The notes: a model not told the origin generated them from the letters alone. A stretch of DNA of 41,321 bases from Pseudomonadota bacterium (GCA_022574295.1 JACZSJ010000008.1:1-41321), one strand, 5' to 3'. Positions 7,592 through 16,334 are shown, counted from the stretch's first letter. Made by a program: numbers and translations.

Positions 7592-7753
7592 TTAATCTGG
7601 TGGTTTAGAACCGGGCTCAGTTTTTTTAGACTCTTCAGAATCTTGTCCCGGCTGTTCCTCACCATAATTGCCGAGTACACTTTTTAGAAAGCAGAAATTC
7701 ACTATTCCGCATTTATTACACCCTATCAAATTTGCTACTGGACAAATAGTCAT
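7592..7753 (-). CDS. Four-cysteine mini-protein (53 aa)
   Basis: A 53-codon reverse gene with a very strong GGGGGAG ribosome site 4 bases before the ATG. Cysteines at 4, 12, 15 and 21 (C-x7-C-x2-C-x5-C) sit in an otherwise hydrophobic N-terminal half (for example MTICPVANLIGCNKCG), and the C-terminal third is polar and disordered-looking (GEEQPGQDSEES, ending in PPD). The cysteine layout suggests a bound metal or Fe-S cluster, but no family can be named with confidence. It is convergent with the HAD gene (54 bases between stops) and divergent from the receptor kinase. The strong start signal and clean architecture argue that it is real. Confidence 0.6.
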   Translation of the reverse strand: MTICPVANLIGCNKCGIVNFCFLKSVLGNYGEEQPGQDSEESKKTEPGSKPPD

Positions 7754-7991
7754 AGCTCCCCCGTGAAGTTTTTCTACAAGTGTTAATACTGGGTAACTTT
7801 ATACTCATTTTGCTTAATATCAAATATAGGGTATTCCCTTACATTATTAATAGGAATAGGAAGATTAAATGTCTCATTGTTCTTGCAGATATGGTGAATC
7901 TGAGTGATTTACTGGAATTCTACGCACACAACAGATATTATTCTCCGCTTTGTATGGGTAAGGTCTTAATTCTATTGTTATTCAATAACTT
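7754..7991. promoter_or_regulatory. AT-rich divergent promoter region
   Basis: About 240 bases between the reverse mini-protein and the kinase. Strongly AT-rich with an inverted TATTCC/GGAATA pair. A hydrophobic 72-codon forward frame crosses it but has neither a ribosome site nor a sensible sequence, so I treat the region as non-coding. Confidence 0.5.
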
Positions 7992-10343
7992 ATGTTAACC
8001 GAAGCAATGAAACAAAATATTACTTCTCTCAGCGTGTCTGAGCTGGAGTCCCTGTGTGAAGAATATCTTGCTGAACACGGTGAGCACACAGTAGAGGAAT
8101 TCATTGATGACCTTTTTCATCACAAGCATATTACCGTAGACGAATACAAGAACGTCATGGCGCATGAAAAAATTGAATTAACTTCATTCGTGAATATTAA
8201 TGATACAAATGATAATGATGAAACAGAATGGAGTGATCTGGCAGACGTTGAAGTAGATAGTGTCAAGATTCCCTGGGTCGACTTCGATGGTGACGATTAC
8301 ACAATTCTCGAGTCGATAGATGAAGGGGCCATGGGTGAAATCCTGCTTGCCAAAGATAATAAGCTTAATCGAAAGGTAGCCTATAAAAGAATCCATCCTC
8401 ACGTTGCTGAGATTCCAAGTTACCTGGGACGATTTTATCTGGAAGCCCAGGTTACCGCTCAGTTACAGCATCCGAATATCGTCCCTATTTATGGTTTCAC
8501 GACAAGTGACCAATCCGTCGGTTATGCCATGAAGTTGATTGATGGCATCACTCTAAAAGATCATATCCGTGAAACACAGGAGCAATATGTAGAACATGGT
8601 GAGCCGGATGAACACCATACGCTACATGCAAGACTCGAACACTTTTTAAAGGTTTGTGATGCGATACATTATGCGCATCGTAAAGGTGTGATCCACCGCG
8701 ATCTTAAACCGCTAAATATCATGATTGGTCCCTATAATGAAGTTTATGTCATGGACTGGGGCATTGCGAAAATGGTCGATGTTGATAAAGACATATTTGG
8801 TGATAAAACCGTGCTCGTAGGACATGAAGAAGTTGATGATGAAGACAAAACCAAGATGGGTCAGGTTTTGGGTACCCCGGCATATATGTCACCGGAGCAG
8901 GCAGGGGGTGAATATGACATCCTGGATCATCGTAGTGATCTCTACTCACTAGGCCTGATCCTGTTTGAATTGGTGACATTCCATCGCGCTATCAATGGCA
9001 AAGATATGGATGCAATCATGCTGAAAGCGCGTCGTGGTATCATTGATCCGCCACCGGCATATGGCAAACAGGCCGATGAACAGGAACAATTATTGGCTAT
9101 CGTTAAGAAAGCCACGCAATATCTGCCGGAAGATCGTTATTCAACAGTTGCTGAATTTTCCGATGATATTCGTCGTTACATGCATGGTGAAGCAATCAAG
9201 GCCCGCCCGGAATCAGTAAAACAAAAAATCATGCGCTGGGTGACTCACCATCGAAAAGCCGCAGTCAATATTATGGCTTATTCAATACTTGCATCATTCA
9301 TATTGGTTGTAGCGGTGCTCTTCCAGCAAATGGAATCAATGAAAGTAACGCAAAGTGAAGGACAAAAGACAAATAACTTTATAACGACTGTTGCGAATAA
9401 GGCGCAGCAGATAGATACACAATTTCTAAAATACGAAGCAATACTGGAAGGTATATCAATCGGAGCGACCAACCTGATAACCCAGGGAAGTTTAGATAAG
9501 ACACCTTACTATACAGACGAAACAATTGCCGATCCAGACAGTGGCCCCTCAGATTACAAGTTTTCAGATGTCTATGGTTTCCCTATCAGTGTTGACTATC
9601 ATGTTTATAAACTGGCACCTGGGGTTGATGAACAAAAAGTTAAACCAACGTTACAAAGACTGAATCCGTTACGTCATTCATTTAAATCGCTGATGTTAAA
9701 AAGTCATAAAACTAAAGTGGCACATGATGATGATAAGGCCGCACATGAAATAATAATGAATGAGGGATTGCCATTAGTCTGGTCATATATCGGTCTGGAA
9801 GAAGGCATCTTTGCCGAATACCCGGGAAAGACAGGTTATCCTGAGGCGTTTGATCCAAGACAACGCCCATGGTATCGAGGGACCCTCGATAAAACGGGGA
9901 TAAATTGGCTCTCACCCTATATTGATGTCGGTGGCCGTGGTGTTTTATTACCCTGTACGAATCCACTATTTGACAACGATGGAAAATTTATTGGTGTTGC
10001 CGGTGTAGAAGTGACACTTGAATATGTTAGAAAAAAATTGATGCCGATGTATGCAGTAGAAGGTCTTGAAGAGACATATTTGCTAAATGATAAAGCTGAA
10101 ATAATTGTTACATCGTCAGACAAGACTCAAGCCTATGGTTTGGGAACATTAATCAATTCTATTGATGAACTTGAAGTTTTCCCGAATGAATACGTTGTTA
10201 ATAAAATTAATAAAGGACAATCAGGCCATTATTTTTACATTGAACGTGGTCGTGAAAAAATTATCGCATATTACAAGCTGAATTCAATTGGTTGGTATTA
10301 TGTTGCCAAGGCAGACGCTGAGGAATTATTAAACGGATTTTGA
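7992..10343 (+). CDS. Receptor-like Ser/Thr protein kinase with C-terminal Cache-type sensor
   Basis: 783 residues (an ATG at 8007 would trim five). Residues 1-100 are an acidic, helical N-terminal region. A Hanks-type kinase spans about 103-398: phosphate loop IDEGAMGEILLA, Lys132, catalytic HRDLKPLNIM at 235-244, DWG (in place of DFG) at 255-257, and activation segment GTPAYMSPEQA at 294-304. One transmembrane helix lies at 424-444. The rest (about 465-780) is extracytoplasmic and resembles a dCache sensor: RQRPWYRGTLD and GVAGVEVTLEYVRK are typical Cache blocks. This gives an outside sensor wired directly to an inside kinase, presumably answering a small ligand. No phosphatase or obvious substrate gene lies alongside. 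Kinase call is firm, Cache call good. Confidence 0.87.
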   Translation: MLTEAMKQNITSLSVSELESLCEEYLAEHGEHTVEEFIDDLFHHKHITVDEYKNVMAHEKIELTSFVNINDTNDNDETEWSDLADVEVDSVKIPWVDFDGDDYTILESIDEGAMGEILLAKDNKLNRKVAYKRIHPHVAEIPSYLGRFYLEAQVTAQLQHPNIVPIYGFTTSDQSVGYAMKLIDGITLKDHIRETQEQYVEHGEPDEHHTLHARLEHFLKVCDAIHYAHRKGVIHRDLKPLNIMIGPYNEVYVMDWGIAKMVDVDKDIFGDKTVLVGHEEVDDEDKTKMGQVLGTPAYMSPEQAGGEYDILDHRSDLYSLGLILFELVTFHRAINGKDMDAIMLKARRGIIDPPPAYGKQADEQEQLLAIVKKATQYLPEDRYSTVAEFSDDIRRYMHGEAIKARPESVKQKIMRWVTHHRKAAVNIMAYSILASFILVVAVLFQQMESMKVTQSEGQKTNNFITTVANKAQQIDTQFLKYEAILEGISIGATNLITQGSLDKTPYYTDETIADPDSGPSDYKFSDVYGFPISVDYHVYKLAPGVDEQKVKPTLQRLNPLRHSFKSLMLKSHKTKVAHDDDKAAHEIIMNEGLPLVWSYIGLEEGIFAEYPGKTGYPEAFDPRQRPWYRGTLDKTGINWLSPYIDVGGRGVLLPCTNPLFDNDGKFIGVAGVEVTLEYVRKKLMPMYAVEGLEETYLLNDKAEIIVTSSDKTQAYGLGTLINSIDELEVFPNEYVVNKINKGQSGHYFYIERGREKIIAYYKLNSIGWYYVAKADAEELLNGF

Positions 10344-10404
10344 TCCCAGCAGTCATGCCTGATGTTTTCTCGATTGTTGCTGGAAAATTATCTCGGTCTT
10401 CGTA

Positions 10405-10426
10405 GCCCAAGGGTTACCCAAAGGGC
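10405..10426. terminator. Hairpin between convergent genes
   Basis: Nested inverted pairs GCCC/GGGC and GGG/CCC with a TTA loop, placed between the kinase stop and the reverse epimerase stop. No strong T-run follows on either side, so termination activity is only a guess. Confidence 0.3.
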
Positions 10427-10432
10427 AGGACT

Positions 10433-11326
10433 TTATAAAACTGCTTTTAAAGCCGAATCCAGCGATTCAAATTGAAAACGAAAATTTTGTTCCATTAAAT
10501 TTTCAGGGGTCACTTTTTGACCACCTAACAAGAGTTCTGACATTTCGCCAAGCAGCAGTTTTAATACTATCGCCGGGACTGGAAATATCGCTGGCCGATT
10601 GAGATTCTTCGCCAGACACAAGCTAAATTCTGCATTGGTGACGGGCTCTGGTGCGGTAGCATTAAAATTTCCCTCTAGATCTGGGGAAGTGAGTAGCATT
10701 TCGATGATGGCAATCAGATCATCTTTGTGTATCCAGGACATCCATTGGTTACCATCACCCAAACGGCCGCCTAGTCCAAGTTTAAATGGCAGCAGCATGC
10801 GTTTGACAAAGCCACCATCTTTGCCTATCACCAATCCGGTACGCAAAATACAGAGGCGTACGCCGTGGTCTTTGACCGGTTCTGCAGCAGCTTCCCATTT
10901 TTTACATAATTGTTGTGCAAAATCATCAGGATTATCTGTGATTTCATCGTGTTCTGTGTCGTAGTTATTTCCATAATAGCCAACCGCTGATCCACTGATC
11001 ATGATGGATAGTTTATGTTTTGCTTTGGCGACATAGGCGATGAGTTGTTCGGTAATGTCGATGCGGCTATCTAATAATTTTTGTTTTCTTCTTCTTGTCC
11101 AGCGAGCATCAGCGATACCTTCACCGGACAGATTGATGATCGCGTCAATGGATTCATCTGTTGGCAAATCATCTAAATTAGATATCGCCGCGACAGCATC
11201 GCCGCATAATTTAGAGACTTGTTCTGGCCTTCGGCTTAGTACGATTAACTCATGATCTAGATCGAGCAATCGGTGGCACAATATTCGTCCAATAAAACCC
11301 GTGCCACCTGTGATTAATATTTTCAT
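10433..11326 (-). CDS. TIGR01777 family NAD(P)-dependent epimerase (YfcH-like)
   Basis: 297 residues of the extended short-chain dehydrogenase fold. The nucleotide-binding GGTGFIG is at 7-13; the family blocks INLSGEGIADARWT, SGSAVGYYG, LRTGLVIGKDGG and MSWIHKDDL are all present. This is the atypical SDR group that includes E. coli YfcH and human SDR39U1; a biochemical role is not established. It lies 31 bases downstream of the spermidine-synthase-like gene on the same strand and is probably co-transcribed. Confidence 0.88.
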   Translation of the reverse strand: MKILITGGTGFIGRILCHRLLDLDHELIVLSRRPEQVSKLCGDAVAAISNLDDLPTDESIDAIINLSGEGIADARWTRRRKQKLLDSRIDITEQLIAYVAKAKHKLSIMISGSAVGYYGNNYDTEHDEITDNPDDFAQQLCKKWEAAAEPVKDHGVRLCILRTGLVIGKDGGFVKRMLLPFKLGLGGRLGDGNQWMSWIHKDDLIAIIEMLLTSPDLEGNFNATAPEPVTNAEFSLCLAKNLNRPAIFPVPAIVLKLLLGEMSELLLGGQKVTPENLMEQNFRFQFESLDSALKAVL

Positions 11327-11357
11327 GAGTTATATTTTACTATTTCAGTCGGTCCGA

Positions 11358-12128
11358 TCATTTCTTTTTGCTGTCGTCGGTCTCTGCTCCAGGTTCGACT
11401 CTATCACCTCCATCCATGTGGGCGACGTAGACTGTGTTGCTGGACTCCCCGCCGGTATACGGGTTCGGAAAGGTCACGATATGGGACTCAGAAGTCTGGA
11501 ACACCGATTCAAGAAGGTGGGTAAATTCGGCATCCGGGGGATCGTTGGACCATAGTCCGAAAACACCACCGGGATGGAGTTTGGCAGATAATTTCTTTAG
11601 CCCTTGTTCGGTATAAAAAGCACTGTTTCCCGAGTTTAGCCAATGGCCTGGTGAATGATCAATATCTAGCAACACGGCGTGTACCAGTTTGCCGGGGTCT
11701 TCGCGGTCGAAGCTGCTATAGTTTACTGCTAACTCAAAGAAATCAGCGTGTATCAGGCGACAGCGGGGATCTGAGCTTAGTTTCTCGCCAAGCGGCACCA
11801 GGCCACGACGGTGCCAGTTGATCACTGGTTCCATCACCTCAATGACCATAAGTGACCTGACCGACGGGTCTTCCAGCGCTGCAACAGCTGTATAGCCCAG
11901 GCCCAATCCACCAACAACAATATCCAGTTCGGAACCATCCAGCGCAGCGAGTCCGAGTCTTGAAAGTTGTATCTCTGCCTTGGTAAACAGGCTGGACATC
12001 AGGAATTCGTCATTTAGTTTTACCTCGTAGAGAATCTCTCCATCAAGTTTGGGTTCTGACCGACGCCTGAGACTGATTTCACCCAGCGGGGTTTTCTGAA
12101 AGTCCAGTTCTTCAAATACTAGTGTCAT
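11358..12128 (-). CDS. Spermidine-synthase-like SAM-fold protein
   Basis: 256 residues with a Rossmann methyltransferase fold: GGLGLGYTAVAAL is motif I, followed by VIEVMEPVINWHRR (acidic end of strand 2) and VLLDIDHSPGHWL. The layout is that of the polyamine aminopropyltransferase superfamily, but the substrate Asp/Tyr residues of true spermidine synthases cannot be recognised, so polyamine synthesis should not be assumed. The C-terminus is polar and ends in a Lys run. It is divergent from the Vgb-like gene and upstream of the TIGR01777 epimerase in a likely two-gene operon. Confidence 0.7.
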   Translation of the reverse strand: MTLVFEELDFQKTPLGEISLRRRSEPKLDGEILYEVKLNDEFLMSSLFTKAEIQLSRLGLAALDGSELDIVVGGLGLGYTAVAALEDPSVRSLMVIEVMEPVINWHRRGLVPLGEKLSSDPRCRLIHADFFELAVNYSSFDREDPGKLVHAVLLDIDHSPGHWLNSGNSAFYTEQGLKKLSAKLHPGGVFGLWSNDPPDAEFTHLLESVFQTSESHIVTFPNPYTGGESSNTVYVAHMDGGDRVEPGAETDDSKKK

Positions 12129-12221
12129 TTGTCTTTAAGTCTAACGTATTAAATGGGGGAGATAGAACCTTTACCGGATACTTTTAAACGGCGACAATGT
12201 CATTAGGAAGGATTATCCAGA

Positions 12222-13205
12222 ATGAAATTAAATCGTTTATTTATCTTATTAGTATTCTTTGCTGACGTTGTCTTCGCCGGGACTGTGACGGTAAACATCA
12301 AAGAATGGCAGGTTCCCTATGAAAATTCTCGCCCGCGTGATCCCTATGTTGCTGCGGATGGAATGGTCTGGTTTTGCGGGCAACGTGATGCATATATTGG
12401 CGTGCTTGATCCTGCTTCAGGTGAGTTTAAAAAATATGACATGGAAGATAACGAACGACCGCATAATTTGATTATTGATAGTCAAGGGTTCGTCTGGTAT
12501 GCGGGTAATACGCTTGGCTATATTGGTCGACTAGACCCGGCAACGGGTGAGATTAGAAAATATCCCATGACAAATGATGATGTACGCGATCCGCATACCC
12601 TGGTTTTCGATAGTAAAGGTGATATCTGGTTTACCGCACAGCAGAGTAATTTTATTGGAAAATTGTTTGTAAATACCGGAGAAGTAAAGGTCGTTGAAGT
12701 TCCGACATCAAGATCACGTCCTTATGGGATTTGGATGGATTCCAAAGACCGGCCATGGATTGCTTTATTCGCTACCAATAAATTAGCCACGGTAGATCCG
12801 GTATCGTTTGCAATTAGAGAAATTGAATTGCCTCGCGAGAAAACTTTGCCAAGGCGCCTGGTCGTGACTTCTGATAATACAATCTGGTATGTCGATTATG
12901 AAAGTGGTTACCTCGGTCAATATAATCCTGAGACAACTGAAATTAAAGAATGGCTCATGCCCGGAAAGAAACAATCACGACCTTACGGCATGACAGTTGA
13001 TGATCAAGATCGAATATGGTTTGTTGAAACAGGGTTGAAACCGAATAGACTCATCGGGTTTGATACAAAGAACAGGGAATATTTTAGTGCAACAGATATA
13101 CCTAGTGGCGGTATGAGTGTTCGGCATATGTATTATCATTCGCAAGATAGAACGATATGGTTTGGCACAGATAGCAATACGATAGGGCGTGCTACCCTTA
13201 GATAA
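12222..13205 (+). CDS. Secreted Vgb-like beta-propeller protein
   Basis: 327 residues with a signal peptide (hydrophobic 5-17, cleavage after about FAG at 20). The rest is made of repeated blades marked by WFCGQ, WYAGN, WFTAQ, WYVDY and WFVETG, each followed by an IG or LG and a D-P-x-T/S-G-E turn. This is the virginiamycin B lyase / SMP-30-like propeller family. Vgb itself opens streptogramin rings, but most chromosomal relatives are not resistance enzymes and likely bind or hydrolyse other periplasmic ligands. A 17-base gap to the next gene suggests co-transcription with the membrane-bound ABM protein. Confidence 0.8.
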   Translation: MKLNRLFILLVFFADVVFAGTVTVNIKEWQVPYENSRPRDPYVAADGMVWFCGQRDAYIGVLDPASGEFKKYDMEDNERPHNLIIDSQGFVWYAGNTLGYIGRLDPATGEIRKYPMTNDDVRDPHTLVFDSKGDIWFTAQQSNFIGKLFVNTGEVKVVEVPTSRSRPYGIWMDSKDRPWIALFATNKLATVDPVSFAIREIELPREKTLPRRLVVTSDNTIWYVDYESGYLGQYNPETTEIKEWLMPGKKQSRPYGMTVDDQDRIWFVETGLKPNRLIGFDTKNREYFSATDIPSGGMSVRHMYYHSQDRTIWFGTDSNTIGRATLR

Positions 13206-13222
13206 GAGAATTTCAAAATAAA

Positions 13223-13795
13223 ATGGGACAAACGAATAAATCAACCGAAATTGATAGCGACACGCCAGTCACAATCATTGTAAAACGTCGGCCAAAGCCG
13301 GATCGCGTGAAAGAATTTGAAGAAGTGATGTCTGGCACAACGAAAGACGCCATGAAATTTAAAGGACATCTTGGTGCAAATATTATTCGGCCTATCAAGG
13401 CAGGTGATTACTATCGCATTGTGTTTAAATTCGATTCCATGAAAAATTACCTGGTCTGGGAAGGGTCTGAGATTCGTCAGCAGTGGATGGACCGCCATAT
13501 TGGTCTGGAACTGGGTGAACAGGAAGTGGAAATCCTCAGCGGTCTTGAAACCTGGTTTACCCTGGAGGGAGAAGAAGCGTTGGTCCCGCCACCAAAATAC
13601 AAGATGATGATTATTGTCTGGATGTCCATCTTTTCCTTATCGCTATTAATATATTATTGCCTTACACCCTTTATAAGCAAACTGCATTACATCGTGCAGA
13701 TGGCGATTACAACGCTAACACTGGTATCCCTCATGACCTATATCGTTATGCCGTTAATGGCAAAATTGTTCCATCGCTGGTTACACTGTGATTAA
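13223..13795 (+). CDS. Antibiotic biosynthesis monooxygenase (ABM) domain membrane protein
   Basis: 190 residues. An ABM-like ferredoxin-fold domain spans about 15-112 (VTIIVKRRPKPDRVKEFEEV, then GHLGANIIRP and YRIVFKFDSMKNYLVWE). It is followed by two transmembrane helices at about 127-146 and 157-180, so the domain is tethered to the inner-membrane face. ABM domains act in quinone or haem oxidation and in dimeric stress proteins; the tethered form has no settled function that I know. It follows the Vgb-like gene by 17 bases. Confidence 0.8.
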   Translation: MGQTNKSTEIDSDTPVTIIVKRRPKPDRVKEFEEVMSGTTKDAMKFKGHLGANIIRPIKAGDYYRIVFKFDSMKNYLVWEGSEIRQQWMDRHIGLELGEQEVEILSGLETWFTLEGEEALVPPPKYKMMIIVWMSIFSLSLLIYYCLTPFISKLHYIVQMAITTLTLVSLMTYIVMPLMAKLFHRWLHCD

Positions 13796-13818
13796 TGTTT
13801 AAATATAAAAGGAGACAG

Positions 13819-13830
13819 GCCGATATCGGC
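13819..13830. promoter_or_regulatory. 12 bp perfect palindrome upstream of serC
   Basis: GCCGATATCGGC lies about 120 bases before the serC start and 24 bases after the ABM stop. Possible operator or short hairpin; no T-run follows. Confidence 0.3.
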
Positions 13831-13948
13831 GTTATGCCACTGCAAATTATATATCAGCCGTTTCAATGCCCGGATTACATTTGGGACATGGTTTAAGGAT
13901 ATCGTGCCAGGGAGGCAGTATAATAAGTTAAAGCACGAGGGGGAGATC

Positions 13949-15031
13949 ATGACACGCGCCTATAATTTTTGCGCTGGTCCAGCAGCAATTCCTGAGCCTG
14001 TACTTCAGAAGGCGAAACAGGAACTACTTAACTGGGGGGAGATCGGTGCCTCGATTATGGAAATGAGTCATCGCAGCGATGCCTTTCTGCAAATCGCCAG
14101 GGATGCCGAGCAGAGTCTGCGTGATCTGATGCGTATTCCTGACAACTACAAGGTTCTGTTTCTGCAGGGTGGTGCAAGCACCCAGTTTGCCGTTATTCCC
14201 ATGAATCTATTGCGCGGTAAGACCAGGGCAGACTATGTCCGCACCGGGATCTGGTCGCACAAGGCCGTAGATCAGGCAATGCCTTTTTGCCAGGTTAATG
14301 TGGCCGCAGATACCATGGATAAGGGTTATAATTTCATTCCTGAAATTAATTCATGGGAACTTGACTCAGAGGCAGCTTATTTTCACTACACACCGAATGA
14401 AACCGTCGGTGGTGTGGAATTCAATTTCATTCCGGATACCGGCGATGTCCCTGTCGTCGCTGACATGTCTTCCAACATCCTGTCACGGCCCATTGATGTT
14501 TCAAAATTCGGATTGATCTATGCCGGTGCCCAGAAGAACATTGGGCCTTCTGGTCTCACAATCGTTATCGTACGCGAGGATTTGATCGGGAATGCTATAT
14601 CCTATACTCCAACGCCGTTCGATTATGCAGTTCAGGCGAAAGATGGTTCACTCTATAACACACCACCTACTTTTGCCTGGTACCTGACCGGGCTGGTATT
14701 CAAATGGTTGAAAGAGCAGGGTGGGCCGGAGGCCATTGCTGAGATCAATGAACGTAAGGCGAAAAAACTCTATGCTGCCATTGATGCCACTGATTTTTAC
14801 TATAATGATGTTAAACCCGATTGCCGCTCCTGGATGAATATCCCATTTCAACTAAAAGAAAAAAATATGGACCAGACATTTATATCAGAGGCGGCAGAGA
14901 ATGGATTATTAAATTTGAACGGGTTTCGCTCTGTAGGTGGTCTGCGTGCCAGCATTTATAATGCCGTCCCAGAGGAAGCTGTCGATGCACTGGTTGCATT
15001 TATGGCAGGGTTTGAAAAGAAGTATGGTTAA
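13949..15031 (+). CDS. serC: Phosphoserine aminotransferase
   Basis: 360 residues, matching the usual length. Converts 3-phosphohydroxypyruvate and glutamate to phosphoserine and 2-oxoglutarate in serine synthesis, and serves the parallel step in pyridoxal phosphate synthesis. The N-terminus RAYNFCAGPAAIP, FLQGGASTQFA and GAQKNIGPSG with the PLP Lys196 are diagnostic. The ATG at 13949 is chosen because GGGGGAG sits 3 bases upstream and it starts at the conserved N-terminus; an in-frame upstream ATG at 13904 would add 15 unlikely residues. A TATAAT at 13919-13924 may be a -10 box. Pathway partners serA and serB are not in the window. Confidence 0.97.
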   Translation: MTRAYNFCAGPAAIPEPVLQKAKQELLNWGEIGASIMEMSHRSDAFLQIARDAEQSLRDLMRIPDNYKVLFLQGGASTQFAVIPMNLLRGKTRADYVRTGIWSHKAVDQAMPFCQVNVAADTMDKGYNFIPEINSWELDSEAAYFHYTPNETVGGVEFNFIPDTGDVPVVADMSSNILSRPIDVSKFGLIYAGAQKNIGPSGLTIVIVREDLIGNAISYTPTPFDYAVQAKDGSLYNTPPTFAWYLTGLVFKWLKEQGGPEAIAEINERKAKKLYAAIDATDFYYNDVKPDCRSWMNIPFQLKEKNMDQTFISEAAENGLLNLNGFRSVGGLRASIYNAVPEEAVDALVAFMAGFEKKYG

Positions 15032-15053
15032 TTAATAACGTTGTTGACATTCA

Positions 15054-15407
15054 ATGGACAAGCTAGATAAGGTCATTGCAGAATCCAGGCAAAATGCCGA
15101 AGCAAGAGGGCACTCATATCGCGAGCAAGCGCTCAAAATGTATCCCTGGATATGTGGGAAATGTAAACGGGAATTTACCCGAGAAAACATTATCGAGCTT
15201 ACGGTTCATCACAAAGATCATAACCATGACTATAATCCCCCCGATGGCAGTAACTGGGAATTATTGTGTGTCTATTGCCATGATCATGAACATGCGAAGT
15301 ATCTTGATGCTGATAGTTCGGCGATTGGTGCAACAAATGAACTTGAACGAGAACGTGTAACCGGGAAGCCATTTGCGAACTTGAAAGATTTATTAAATAA
15401 TAAATAG
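15054..15407 (+). CDS. yajD: HNH nuclease family protein YajD
   Basis: 117 residues, close to the 115 of E. coli YajD, with the same layout: helical lead ending YREQALKMYPW, a CxxC pair (CGKC), the HNH core ELTVHHKDHNHD, DGSNWELLCVYCHDHEH with the second CxxC-type pair, and a PFANLKDLL tail. The HNH fold is a zinc-stabilised nuclease module; YajD's own substrate is not established. It follows serC by 22 bases with a weak ribosome site. Confidence 0.92.
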   Translation: MDKLDKVIAESRQNAEARGHSYREQALKMYPWICGKCKREFTRENIIELTVHHKDHNHDYNPPDGSNWELLCVYCHDHEHAKYLDADSSAIGATNELERERVTGKPFANLKDLLNNK

Positions 15408-15442
15408 ATTCCGCATTATCGTGTATGTATATCCTATAAAAT

Positions 15443-15787
15443 ATGAATATTACGGTTCTTTTAAAAAGTAGCAGTCAGTCTGAACCTCGTTCAGTGCAGG
15501 TAAGGCAAGATGATTCCAGTTTGTCTTTTATTTGTGATTGTCCGGCTGGAGAAAGGGGAAGAATATGTAAACATAAAAAGGCGTTGGCATCGGGTGATGA
15601 CAGTATGCTCTATGATGAAGATCAAAGGGAACATTTTGAAAATGTCATGGAGTGGGTTACTCAATCCGGTTATCCAGACTTAATGAAGGAATTAAAAGAG
15701 GCAGAAAATACGCTGGAGTCAGCAAAAGAAAAAGCAAGAGATATTAAAGAGAGAATTACTCGTGTCATGAATGAAGGGCTGAAGTAA
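15443..15787 (+). CDS. Stand-alone SWIM zinc-finger mini-protein
   Basis: 114 residues. The SWIM signature CxC...CxH is seen as Cys31, Cys33, Cys42 and His44 (CDCPAGERGRICKH), the same zinc motif found in SWI2/SNF2 and MuDR-type proteins, here without any enzyme domain. Residues about 75-110 form a charged helix likely to be a coiled coil (ELKEAENTLESAKEKAR). It may bind DNA or a protein partner. It is 35 bases after yajD and its 3' end overlaps the convergent macro-like gene by 23 bases. Confidence 0.75.
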   Translation: MNITVLLKSSSQSEPRSVQVRQDDSSLSFICDCPAGERGRICKHKKALASGDDSMLYDEDQREHFENVMEWVTQSGYPDLMKELKEAENTLESAKEKARDIKERITRVMNEGLK

Positions 15788-16334
15788 ACGTTTGATATAT
15801 AAATATTTTTTTCAGGTGTTGTTGTCGGTTTTGAACTAGTGAGTCTTGTAGCAATTGCATGATTGTTTTGTCCTTTAGCTTTCCGTAACTTGTGCCCAAT
15901 AGTGGCATGGCCAGTGTTTTTATCTTGTTTCCTTCACATAGGATCAGAATATTTAGCAGTACTTCTTCAATCCATGATTCCTCGCAAATTGGGGTATGTT
16001 CGACATCATATATTATGGCAATAAGTCGTTTTGGTATGGATTGTTTAAAAATGACATTGCCCGGTATTTTACGTGTTTGTTGTCCCATTTTTTTTACCAG
16101 GGTCGCAAAATTTTCAATGGTATCCATGATGACGGGTAATTTGCCTAATATCAGGTTGGTATCCTGTTCTTCGACAATAGCATCGACCTGTAACAAGGCA
16201 GGATCAGTTTCCGTGAACTGTATGATTGTGTTGCCGGCGATGTAGTCCAGTTGTGTAAGGATATTTCTCATAACCAGTGAAGCATAGCAGTAAAAGGGAA
16301 CGGATTTTACTGCGCTCGTGCTTATCGTTACCAT
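15765..16334 (-). CDS. Macro-domain-like protein (divergent)
   Basis: 189 residues (a shorter start at 16271, MRNILTQLD, is possible). The C-terminal half has a macro-domain look: VLLNILILCEGNKIKTLAMPLLGTS is split here by helix and strand, with LAMPLLGTSYG at 141-151 matching the ligand-loop block AxPxxGTGxxG. Upstream VDAIVEEQDTN aligns with the VDAIVNAAN motif, but the usual Asn pair that contacts ADP-ribose is missing. It may bind ADP-ribose weakly, bind another nucleotide, or be non-catalytic. It is transcribed divergently from a sirtuin, 95 bases apart. Confidence 0.6.
   Translation of the reverse strand: MVTISTSAVKSVPFYCYASLVMRNILTQLDYIAGNTIIQFTETDPALLQVDAIVEEQDTNLILGKLPVIMDTIENFATLVKKMGQQTRKIPGNVIFKQSIPKRLIAIIYDVEHTPICEESWIEEVLLNILILCEGNKIKTLAMPLLGTSYGKLKDKTIMQLLQDSLVQNRQQHLKKIFIYQTFTSALHS

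Noticed and set aside
7780-7998. 72-residue hydrophobic forward frame before the kinase
   Set aside because: AT-rich chance frame without a ribosome site that overlaps the kinase start.
12222-13205. Streptogramin resistance gene
   Set aside because: The propeller resembles Vgb but carries a signal peptide, and most chromosomal relatives are not known to act on streptogramins.
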